From: Prostheceraeus crozeri
Lineage: Eukaryota > Platyhelminthes > Polycladida > Euryleptidae
NCBI GenBank assembly: GCA_907163375.1
Contig: CAJQUW010011554.1
Location: forward strand, 152,442-216,441
Direction of reading: 5' to 3'
Length of the DNA: 64,000 bases
Shown here piece by piece: positions 1 through 8,126 of the stretch. The position numbers and the translations under genes were made by a program. Each line of letters opens with the position of its first letter. Position 1 is the first letter of the stretch. The notes beneath the pieces were generated by a model. The model had not been told where the DNA came from. It made no database searches and saw only the letters and a list, made by a program, of their open reading frames with translations.

Positions 1-300
1 TTTCGCATAGACTTGAACTTCCAAGGATGGAGGCAGTCTTCCTTCAAAATCCGATTCACGCTAGCTGGTGAGACCCGACATTGTTGTGCAACTTTGCGTT
101 GTGATGTAGTTGGTTCCATGAAGCGGTCCTTCCAGTGTCGTAGAGTTCGAGCAGGTAGCGATTCTTTATCATTTTCCTCTTGAGCTTTCTCATAATTAAA
201 AGTGATAGAATGTTCTGCGATTGTAGGAATTTCAACGCTCGTCAAATGTTTGTGCTCAATTTCTGAATGAACCTCAAACACATAAGCGAATCTCATCACC
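1..300 (-). pseudogene. Tc1/mariner-type transposase N-terminal remnant (copy A, cut by window edge)
   Basis: The sequence is nearly identical to the N-terminal half of the transposase remnants at 5117-5400 and 54720-55020. Read on the - strand it gives the helix-turn-helix part of an IS630/Tc1/mariner-type transposase (motif QRKVAQQCRVSPASVNRIL in the best copy). The catalytic part would lie left of base 1. It is the first of five copies, each placed before the same spacer block. No intact frame is visible. Confidence 0.6.
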
Positions 301-1134
301 TTTATGAAGTCTGTTCACAGGCAACGAATTAAGTCACACATTACTTGCTAGAACAGTTTATGCGGTGACATAACTACAGTTTTTTGTAGAATAAATGACT
401 CATTACATTACTTCTGAAAAAGGATTGCATCATCCAAATAGAGATAAATCGTCCAGATCCACTGAAACACCCTCTAAATCAATATATCCAGAGGGGTTCA
501 ATTATATGAGAGTTGATTGAGTCTTGAGACGGATGTTTTCGGTGTTAGAGCGGTAAGTATGTTAGGTACAGTATAAAGATGCGTGGCGTTTACCCTTCCC
601 CGTACACTTATTGTGAATATGAAATTTAAAACTCGAATTACCTGATTAGCATCTGACATTTCAATTCAATTAACGATGGCTAACTTTATCCGGCTGTCAA
701 CTTACAGTTCGTTTCCTAGATCGTTGCATAGTACAATAATTGTTACATCTAATTCTAAATTTGATCATAAACTGATAAACAATTAGTAAATTTGTTCACG
801 TATTCAGCCGAGACACATTGTAGTTTACCTAGTCAAATGAAGCAATTGGTGATTGTTTGCCCTGTGTTCTGTTGCTTCGACAGTGTTATTTCAGATGTCA
901 TGTTAGCTCTCTTGTCACTCAATGTATTGTGTCATCATTGATGAGCTGCTCTAGTTAATCCATTTATCGAACACAAGCGTCTTTATTCCTATGGTGTGTA
1001 GAATATGCCAAATATGGGAATAGTACAAATTGGAAGTTTGCCAGTGAACTGCTGAACCTGCTTTTATAAAACGTGGATATCTTACAGATATATTTGTGTC
1101 CAGAATTGAAAACTCCAGCGTTAATGCTTTAATC
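301..1134. repeat. Spacer block S, copy 1 (non-coding)
   Basis: About 0.8 kb that follows the transposase remnant and recurs at 5401-6354, 40291-41082 and 55021-55924 with high identity. I see no conserved reading frame: small ORFs differ between copies or are shifted. It is probably the remaining part of the duplicated unit rather than a gene. Confidence 0.6.
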
Positions 1135-1511
1135 TGTACGGAGAGAAGGAGAGGAATCCCTTCGCTGTAGGCAATAAAGTGTATCTGAGACCTGTATCTG
1201 GGAAATGTGATTTGAGATAAACAGTCACCCACACTGTTGCCTAGATTAACTCCAGCGTTTCTGTGATTTTAGAAGACAACGGAATTGCTGGCCACGTGAA
1301 TCACATTGGACTTGTGCGACGGTCACGTGAAAGTGTCAACACAGCGGTGTTCGTACGGTACTTGCGTCAACATCCTCGTCTTCGAAAATAGAGCAGTTTG
1401 GCGTATGTCGTTCCCCTCCGCGTGCTGGTACCCGCCCCGTTCTTCGGATGGGAGGGATCGAAATGGGGGACGCTTTCCTGAGTGTCCGTCTGTTGACGTG
1501 CTGCCCGCTTT
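1135..1511 (+). pseudogene. LTR-retrotransposon integrase C-terminal remnant
   Basis: Read from 1135 the + strand gives NPFAVGNKVYLRP followed by SVSVILEDNGIAGHVNH, broken by in-frame stops at about 1219 and 1246. This matches the SH3-like C-terminal tail of an integrase and is the same family as the better preserved - strand ORF at 18169-18618 (NPFTVGDRVYLR, HVSHLRPVP). The tail beyond it is Arg/Pro/Ser-rich. Related copies sit at 41083-41343 and 55925-56379, always just upstream of the R1-like sequence, so the pair has been duplicated together. Family assignment is by motif resemblance between the two reading frames. Confidence 0.5.
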
Positions 1512-2097
1512 GGGCTTTTGACAAGCTATTTCTCCGTTGGTCGTGGAGAAATACCCCCCTTCTTCCGTGTTTATCTTAACGGCCACTTTCTGTCATCTCC
1601 TCTCCCTCGGCTTCTCATTTCTCTCCTGCTCCTCATGTTAGGAATCCATTCCTATTCTGGTCCGTCATCTCGCCACCCTCCTAGGTACCCATGCAGAGTC
1701 TGTCAGAGAAGTGCTGGTTACACCGGACGCTCTGTTCATTGCTCGGCATGTAAACTTTTGATCACCAGTGCATTCAACGCCCTGCCCAGGCGTCACCAAT
1801 GTGTCTGTCCCACTTGCATTCCTACTAACTTTCGTTTTCCTTCATTACGCCAGCTGTTTCTGCCTCAGATCGCTCTTACACCTCACCCACGCGCCCAGTC
1901 CACGGCATCCGTCCAATCCTCGGTCCCTCTCACCTCTTCCCTGCATCCCCGCGTCGTCCTCTACCGTCTCGACCTCCGCCCGCTGCTTCCTCCTCCATGT
2001 AGGCACGCCCGCCGCTTGGATCTCACTCACTTTTTGGTTTCAATCCTTTACGTTGTCATCTTAATCCAGGAAACGATACATCTCCCGTCCACTACTT
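1512..2097 (+). pseudogene. R1/I-like non-LTR retrotransposon, 5' ORF with decayed 2A-like motif and Cys-rich domain
   Basis: A leucine-rich stretch ending GIHSYSGP (about 1641-1664) corresponds to the 2A-like GIHPNPGP of the second copy (41417-41440), but the NPGP core has decayed. It is followed by a Cys-rich, PHD-like region (YPCRVCQ at 1687, CSACK near 1741, CVCPTC near 1801). Comparable elements have such a 2A-like signal and PHD-like finger upstream of the endonuclease/RT ORF. The element stops abruptly at about 2097, where the bases continue into viral capsid sequence. A 318-codon open frame (1518-2474) runs across this junction and is a chimera, not a real gene. Confidence 0.6.
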
Positions 2098-2801
2098 TTC
2101 GTATTATAACAACTACTTCATCACACACTTGTAATTTAGAACCCATTCTTCATTTAGAACAGAATAAAAATTATCAAATTGCATTGACTAGTTTCTCTAG
2201 ATTTAACACTATTCAAAACGTTATCAAAGATGTGAATGATCAATTTAGATATTCTACTGATAAAGGCAAAACATGGAAAATACAAACTTTTCTTCCTGGT
2301 TCTTACGAAGTTGAATCAATATCAAATGAAATTAAGAGAAATTTAGGTATACCATTTAAAGATAAGAAACAATTACATTTTGCAGTTGAAACGGCAGTTA
2401 ATAAATTTTCTCTTACTTTAGACGAAAATCATCAAGTTGATTTTAATCATGATAGATCATTGTCAAAGCTATGAGGATTTAATAAACAAACCTATAGTCA
2501 AGGTTATCATTTAGGTGAGAAGATTCCAAAAATAACTGAAATAAATTCAATTGTTGTACATTGTGACATTATTGAAGGAGGATATATAAATGGTAAATTA
2601 TCAAATTTAATATTCAGTTTTCCAGCTTTTACTGTACCCATTGGTTATAGATTAAATGTAATTCCACAAACATTAATATATTTCCCTATTACAAGAAAAA
2701 CTATTAACAACATTAACATTAGAATCACTGATGAAAAAGGACAAGAAATAAATTCTGGAGGTGAAGAGATTATGATAGATTTTTTGGTTCGGGAGGTATA
2801 A
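2098..2801 (+). pseudogene. Penton-like minor capsid protein of a Polinton/adintovirus-like virus, copy 1
   Basis: About 234 codons in one frame, interrupted by a single TGA at 2472-2474. The second copy (58321-58983) has TTA (Leu) there, so the stop is a mutation. Visible motifs include KGKTWKIQTFLPGSYEVESI, LGFNKQTYSQGYHLGEKIP and a C-terminal beta-rich part with FPAFTVPIGYRL and NINIRITDEKG. I recognise this family from cnidarian and arthropod endogenous elements, where it accompanies the major capsid gene; a single jelly-roll penton role is the likely reading. The N-terminus is missing because the piece joins R1-like DNA at about 2097. The packaging ATPase follows 76 bp downstream. Confidence 0.65.
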
Positions 2802-2860
2802 ACTCCCACGCGAAGCTAGAGAAGTTTAATTTTCTTCTTCTTCTTTAAAAATAAAAATAA

Positions 2861-2880
2861 AATTTTTTTATTAAAAAATG
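2861..2880 (+). promoter_or_regulatory. AT-rich start-site element TTTTTATTAAAAAATG
   Basis: The ATPase start codon is the end of a T-run/A-run element. The same arrangement precedes other virus-like ORFs here: 29861-29873, 56645-56657, 57430-57438, 58308-58323, 62703-62717 and, less closely, 30480-30493 and 61212-61228. It could be a late-type core promoter or a minimal leader, inferred from recurrence only. Confidence 0.35.
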
Positions 2881-3640
2881 AGTGAAGTGCCCCCATTAAA
2901 TAAAAAAAAACTTGGATATAATCATCATCCAAATTTATCTAATAAAGTTTTGTCAGTTATTTGTTGAAGACCAGGATGTGGAAAAACGTATCTATTATTT
3001 AAAATTTTAACGACTCCAAATTTTTTGGATTATAACAATCTTATAATTTATACAACAACAGCAGAACAACCCGTCTATCAATTTTTAAAATATGGATTTG
3101 AAAATAATCTTAAAAAAACAGCAATTGCTTCATTATTCAAAGAATATGAAAAATCTGAAGATGAAGAAGAAATAAGTTCGTGGTGTGAAGAAGCAGCAAA
3201 AAATAATCAGTTAGTTGAATCCAATAAAAATAAGCATATAAAGATACAATTAATAGATGATAGTGGTAATATGCAAGATCCTAGTAAACTAGATAAAACA
3301 ATGAAACATTGTGTAATTTTTGATGATTGTGTTAATGATAGAAATCAGTCAGTTCAGAGAAATTATTTCACAAGAGGCAGACATAATAACTGTAGTGTTT
3401 TTAACACAAAGTATGTATTCATTAGACGGAAGTGTTATTAGAAAGAGTGCAAACATATTTGTACTATTTGAAATAAATGCAAGAAACTTAAGTGATTTGT
3501 TAAGAGATTTATGTGTAAGAAATAAAGATGAATTTAAACAATTTAAACAATGCTTGGTCAAAAGATTATGGATTTATCACAATATTCATAAAAAAATTTG
3601 TTTGCCGAGTGATAAAAGATATACAAATATAGTGTTATAA
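2878..3640 (+). pseudogene. A32/FtsK-type DNA-packaging ATPase of the virus-like element
   Basis: The ORF starts at ATG 2878 after an AT-rich element. A P-loop (RPGCGKT, 2968-2988) lies directly after an in-frame TGA at 2965-2967; a Walker-B-like HCVIFDDCV lies near 3308-3334. These are the hallmarks of packaging ATPases that drive genome encapsidation in Polinton/adintovirus-type viruses. The frame ending at 3441 must shift near 3395-3405 into the frame ending at 3640 for the C-terminal third (LFEINARNLSDLLRDLC). So one nonsense and one frameshift mutation are present; the catalytic core is otherwise readable. It lies between penton (upstream, same strand) and polymerase C-terminus (downstream, opposite strand). 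Confidence 0.7.
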
Positions 3641-3693
3641 TATTTTTTTTAATTCTATATGTATCAAATTTGTCTATCTTTGAAATTAGAAAA

Positions 3694-4000
3694 TTAAAAA
3701 GGTGAAGTAGTTATTCCATCAGGTAAAATTTTTCTTTCATCATCAAATGGATCTAATGCTAATTTATGTTCTTCTTTTAAATACATTTCATGTTTCTTTG
3801 AATTAAGTCTATAATTACATGCTGTTTTTATTTCATTATTAAATAATGCATTTTATAATCTTGAAATGTTATTTGATTAGCCACTGATGCCTTTGAAATT
3901 CCTTTTAATGTTTTATGTGTTTTAATATTATTAGTTGTATTATAACAGTAACATTTAGATTTTAAAAATATAGCTTCTGTTATGAACTTGACGATCAAGC
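3694..4000 (-). pseudogene. C-terminal end of a protein-primed type-B DNA polymerase (virus-like)
   Basis: The - strand reads ITEAIFLKSKCYCY, then KTLKGISKASVANQITFQDYK, then after a frameshift near 3840 CNYRLNSKKHEMYLKEEH and a terminal DDERKILPDGITTSPF with stop at 3694-3696. This pattern is typical of the extreme C-terminus of the PolB of Polinton/adintovirus-like elements. The polymerase and exonuclease motifs are absent because the gene is cut at about 4000. It is tail-to-tail with the ATPase, 53 bp away. The N-terminal end of what is probably the same gene is preserved at 59034-60084. Confidence 0.6.
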
Positions 4001-4360
4001 TATGGTACTCAAAAAATTGAAGACTAGTTAGTGACCGCTTGAAAACCAGATAAAAGCGTAATTCGTTTCTTAACTGAGTGTTCGAAAAATATAGCATCGT
4101 TATTTTTAGGCTTTAATCAGACAAAGCGATTTTACGATTTTATGATTAATGCTTTGAAATCAGGCGTTCTATTAGACACAAAAGAAACAGCAAAAAAGAG
4201 AAATACGAAATACATGTACTAGTAGGTGGCGACGCTGTTAAAATGGTGATAACACGAGATGGTCATTTTATGACTATCATAAAAATTTTGATGATCTCCT
4301 TAATTTTTGCATTGATGTCTCCTGGATATCTCCTGGATTTGAAAATTCCTGAATAGTAGA
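4001..4360. other. Unassigned stretch between virus piece 1 and the duplicated unit
   Basis: AT-rich sequence with no frame I recognise on either strand. It rejoins the duplicated unit at about 4365 (GAGAGGAGTTTTATCA, also seen near 39256). It may hold further decayed viral DNA. Confidence 0.4.
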
Positions 4361-4444
4361 CACCCTGCTTTTTTTCGAGAGGAGTTTTATCATGTGTCAG
4401 AAGATGACAATGTTCCAAGGAAAGCGTAGTGTATTCTATGCATT

Positions 4445-5400
4445 TTAAGTATGAGAATAGACCAAGAATGCTTGAATCACAAGAATTATAGCTATCAAGA
4501 AGCACATCGTTTTATTTGGGCTTTCCTTCACACAAATAAAGTTTCCAAAATCCTGTTCAACAGAAACAGCACAACGATGAATGAGTCGCCTGATCACATC
4601 AGTGTCGATCTCGCAAAGAATGACCACTAGCTTCGTTTTCAGATCTTGGCGTCCGAGGTCGGGAATCACTGAAAAGACGTTGTCGTAGATAAACCGACTA
4701 GCAGAAATGATTCGCGACAGGTCAGGTGATCTTGGTGGCCAGGATAATATGTCCACCTCGTCCTATTCACCGTCCGGTAACGTTGCGATTGAAATGATCT
4801 CTGCAACAATCACATAATGAGCAGGAGTGCAATGGAGTTCATGCCATTGATTGCGATTTCGTGGATTCAACAATAGCGGTGTCACAATTGTTTGAAGAAT
4901 CTCCAAATGTACCGGAGCTGTGACCTTAGAATCGATGAGCTTGAAAAATATATCGTCGTATAAATAGACGAACTTATTGCGATTATTAACGGAACCTTTC
5001 AAATGAAATGTTGTCCCGTCACCGAAATTGATGTTCATCACGAAGTTGCGATCTCTGCGATGTCTTTCCAAAATCGTCTGACAAAAAGCGTTGCGACTAA
5101 ATCATCTGTTTCGATCTTTCGCATAGACTTGAACTTCCAAGGATGGAGGCAGTCTTCCTTCAAAATCCGATTCACGCTGGCTGATGACACCCGACATTGT
5201 TGTGCAACTTTGCGTTGTGATGTAGTTGGTTCCATGAAGCGGTCTTTCCAGTGTCGTAGAGTTCGAGCAGGTAGCGGTTCCTTATCATTTTCCTCTTGAG
5301 CTTTCTCTTAATTAAAAGTGATAGAAAGTTCTACGATTGTAAGAATTTCAACGCTCGTCAAATTTTTGTACTCAATTTTTGAATGAAACTCAAACGCATA
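4445..5400 (-). pseudogene. Tc1/mariner-type transposase remnant (copy B)
   Basis: Three overlapping - strand frames make up one decayed transposase. 5038-5235 is the helix-turn-helix (SQRKVAQQCRVSSASVNRIL). 4763-5071 has FGDGTTFHLKGSVNNRNK, the first catalytic-strand region of DDE transposases. 4445-4756 has WPPRSPDLS, the conserved segment before the third catalytic residue, and a C-terminal RRLIHRC. At least two frameshifts separate them, and in the first catalytic motif Asp is kept while the following Glu is replaced by Gly. The element is inactive. It lies 3' of a ZnF copy in the other units; here its upstream side is joined to virus piece 1. Confidence 0.65.
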
Positions 5401-6354
5401 AGTGAATCTCATCACCTTTATGAAGTCTGTTCACAGGCAACGAATTAAGTCACACATTACTTGCTAGAACAGTTCTTGCGGTGACATAACTAGAGTTTTT
5501 GGTAGAATAAATGGCTCATTACATTACTTTTGAAAAAGGATTGCATAAGCCAAATAAAGATGAATTGTCCAGATAAACTGAAGCACCCTATAGATCAATA
5601 TATCCAGAGGGGTTCAATTATATGAGAGTTGATTGAGTCTGGAGAGTGATGTTTTCGGTGTTAGAGCGGTAAGTATGTTAGGTACAGTATGAATATGCGC
5701 GGCGTTTTCCCTTCCCCGTACACTGATTGTGAATGTGAAATTTAAAACTCGAATTACTTGATTAGCATCTGACATTTCAATTTAATTGACGATGGCTAAC
5801 TTTATCCGTCTCTCAACTTGCAGTTCGTTTCCTAGATCGTTGCTTTGATCATAAGCTGATAAACAATTAGTAAATTTGTTCACGTATTCAGCCGAGACAC
5901 TTTGGTTTAGGAACCAGTGTAGTTTGCCTAGTCAAATGAAGAAATTGGTGATTGTTTTCCCTGTGTTCTGTTGCTTCGACAGTGTTATTTCAGATGTCAT
6001 GTTAGCCCTCTTGTCACTCAATGTATTGTGTCATCATTGATGAGCTGCTCTTGTTAATCCATTTATCGAACGCAAGCGTCTTTATTCCTATGGTGTGTAG
6101 AATATGCCATTGTTTGCTTTCAACAGGTGCAGACGAGACAAGCTCTCGTGTAATTCGAGGTTCGAGATCTTCAGACGCAAGTGAGGGAAATGATAACTCG
6201 ACCAATGACTGAGTGAGGGAATAGTACTAATTTGAAGTGTGCCAGTGAACTGCTGAACCTGCTTTTATAAAACGTTGATATATTACAGATATATTTGTGT
6301 GTGGAATTGAAAACTCCAGCGTTAATGCTTTTGATAAATCGTCCAGATCGTCGT
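5401..6354. repeat. Spacer block S, copy 2
   Basis: Matches 301-1134, 40291-41082 and 55021-55924. No conserved protein frame is seen. It ends at about 6354, where R1-like sequence begins abruptly within the phrase that continues differently in other copies. Confidence 0.6.
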
Positions 6355-7480
6355 TACTTAACGCATACGTTCCCCCGCTAGCTGCGCCTCTACCGATGTC
6401 TGTTCGCGCTGTCCCCTCCTTCCTCATTCTCCTCTTCCACGTCCACCTTCATCTTCGGGGATATTGCTGCTCACCACCCCTCTCAACGACCCTTACACTT
6501 CCACTCTCCTGCAGCAGTGTTCCGGATGGCGCACCTCCCCGGACCTCAGTCTGGTACCTTCGTCTGAATGACAAAATGAACGTTGTTTATACTCGGAAGC
6601 ACATTCGGAGCGTAGTCTTTCTTCCATGTGGCCCAGTTGTCATTTACCACTCTCGTTCTTTTTCGTGCTGAGTGTTTAGCAAGAATGCAGAGAACCACAT
6701 GCAGAGAATGCGAACACTCTACCACAAGGCCACAGCGCTGTCTCTTGCCCCTAGATATGGCCGGCCCGTCCATCCTGACTGGATCCGACCACCTCCCCAT
6801 CTCTGTTAAGATGCCTCTCTCCCCACACTATTCTCTCAACGAGCGCAGACCTTCTTATAACTATAAAGAGTCTCGTTTGGATGACTACATAACTCATGTA
6901 AATTCTCATTGTCCCGTCCCTGACTCGTACTCTTCTCTGACTTGCACTGAAACCGCTGCTTCCTTTTCCTCTATCATTCTCGAAGCGGCAAAATCTTGAA
7001 TTCCTTTCAGTCGCACACGCCGGTTCCCGAAATCTTGGTGGTCCGCGGAGCTAGATCAGCTCGTCCGTCCGTGTCCGTCGCCAGGCATTCAGGCGGCCCA
7101 TAGAAGTGAAGCGGATCGTCAGGCTTATGTTTCTGCATCCTGCTCTGCTTCCATAGCCACCGAAGCTGATGCCTGGCAACAGACAGCGCCCAATCTTCGC
7201 CCTTCCTCCAACCCCCGTAAGGTCTTCTCTTCCTCCGCTCTGTAGATGGTATTCCAAATCATCCACTTCTGATTCAACCTTCCTCGGGTGTGGCTCTGCT
7301 AAGGACACAGCCAACCGTTACGCTTCTCTTCTCAAGAGTCACTTCTCTAGATCTCTTCCTTCCGATCGCCGTCTTGAAAGCCGCCGCTTCCTTCGTGAGC
7401 TCTTCTCTTCTACCTGCACCTGCCCACCCTTCTTCCCCCTTCTTCCCACTCTTCGTCAACGGAAGCCGGGAATTCGGAAG
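6355..7480 (+). pseudogene. R1/I-like non-LTR element, truncated endonuclease fragment
   Basis: Matches 13575-14470 and the corresponding part of 43896-44950. The frames give the endonuclease end (GSDHLPISVKMPLSPHYSL) and the linker before the RT domain (SDSTFLGCGSAK). Both ends are broken: the 5' side joins spacer S at 6354 and the 3' side joins ZnF upstream sequence at about 7480. A SINE-like insertion (6565-6738) splits it. No RT domain is present. Confidence 0.65.
6565..6738 (-). mobile_element. tRNA-derived SINE inserted in the R1-like fragment
   Basis: About 174 bp absent from the R1-like copy at 13780-13795, which reads straight through (CTTCGTCTCTTGCC). The flanks share GTCT, a possible 4-bp target duplication. 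On the - strand the insert starts with a pol III A-box-like TGGCCTTGTGGTAGAGTG and a short, decayed B-box-like GGTTCTCTGC, followed by a unique tail. Family name unknown. Confidence 0.55.
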
Positions 7481-7559
7481 GATGAAGTTTAGAAAATATT
7501 AGGAATAGACTGAATCGTGTAGATTTTTTGCTGCTGGATCTTCCTTGGACATTTAGTTA

Positions 7560-7645
7560 ACGAATGTGGTGGTATAACTGAATTGGCAATGCACCACTTG
7601 TCGATGTGGAAGTCTTGAAGGTCATTGGTTCGAGTCTATTCTCAT
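7560..7645 (+). repeat. tRNA-like (SINE head-like) sequence upstream of ZnF gene 1
   Basis: Contains an A-box-like TGGTATAACTGAATTGGC and a near-perfect B box GGTTCGAGTC (7627-7636), with a CCAC...GTGG anticodon-stem-like hairpin between them. The arm pairing is imperfect, so it is not a functional tRNA. The same sequence precedes ZnF genes 2, 4 and 5. It is likely an ancient SINE within the first intron. Confidence 0.5.
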
Positions 7646-7867
7646 TAGGAAGTGTCACTGCTCTCACTGTGTGTTAAATGTCTCAATCTCCAGCGTCACC
7701 AGGGCATTGCTGTCCCATCCCTTGGGAAATGGGAAGGGTGAAGTAAAAGATTAGGAATAGATTGAATGGTGTACATTGTTTGTATTGATCTATTCACTAA
7801 AGTGGGAAAATTTCTAAATCATATTTTGAGATTTCAAGTTACCTCTGTCGATTGCATATGCATTTTT

Positions 7868-8126
7868 GTCTACTTTTCGTTTCAGATTGGATATCGGTGA
7901 ATTCGCAGCAGTCTGAAGTGAATATTTTTGAGTGAGTAGCCGTTTTGAGTAGCAGAGACAGTGCTCGCATCGAACGAAGCAGTTTCTGGTAACTGGAAGA
8001 CTGATTGAATATTTGATTGGTCGTGGAATTGACGATATCAGAGAGTCGACAGCAATCAATAGTTGATCTTTGTGATGATTGGAGAAGTTTGACAGATCTT
8101 CTTAGTATATCCTTTTAGATAGTAGC
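7868..8126 (+). other. 5' untranslated exon (7886-7931) and intron (7932-8118) of ZnF gene 1
   Basis: A pyrimidine-rich acceptor TACTTTTCGTTTCAG ends at 7885; a 46-nt exon follows, then donor GTGAGT at 7932, and a second acceptor TATCCTTTTAG ends at 8118, leaving 8 nt before the ATG. All these signals recur at matching places in genes 2, 4 and 5, which supports real splicing. Exon 1 lies further upstream and was not found. Confidence 0.55.

Noticed and set aside
1518-2474. 318-codon open frame taken as one gene
   Set aside because: Its first two thirds match R1-like sequence at 42637-42970 and its last third matches the penton-like gene at 58390-58750, so it is a chance fusion at a recombination junction.
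5003-5299. Plus-strand ORF with good conservation at 5003-5299, 29081-29392, 39888-40184 and 54608-54904
   Set aside because: It is antisense to the helix-turn-helix transposase frame, which has recognisable family motifs; the plus-strand protein resembles nothing.
7560-7645. Functional tRNA gene
   Set aside because: A and B boxes are present, but acceptor and T-arm pairing is poor and the sequence recurs only inside duplicated blocks.
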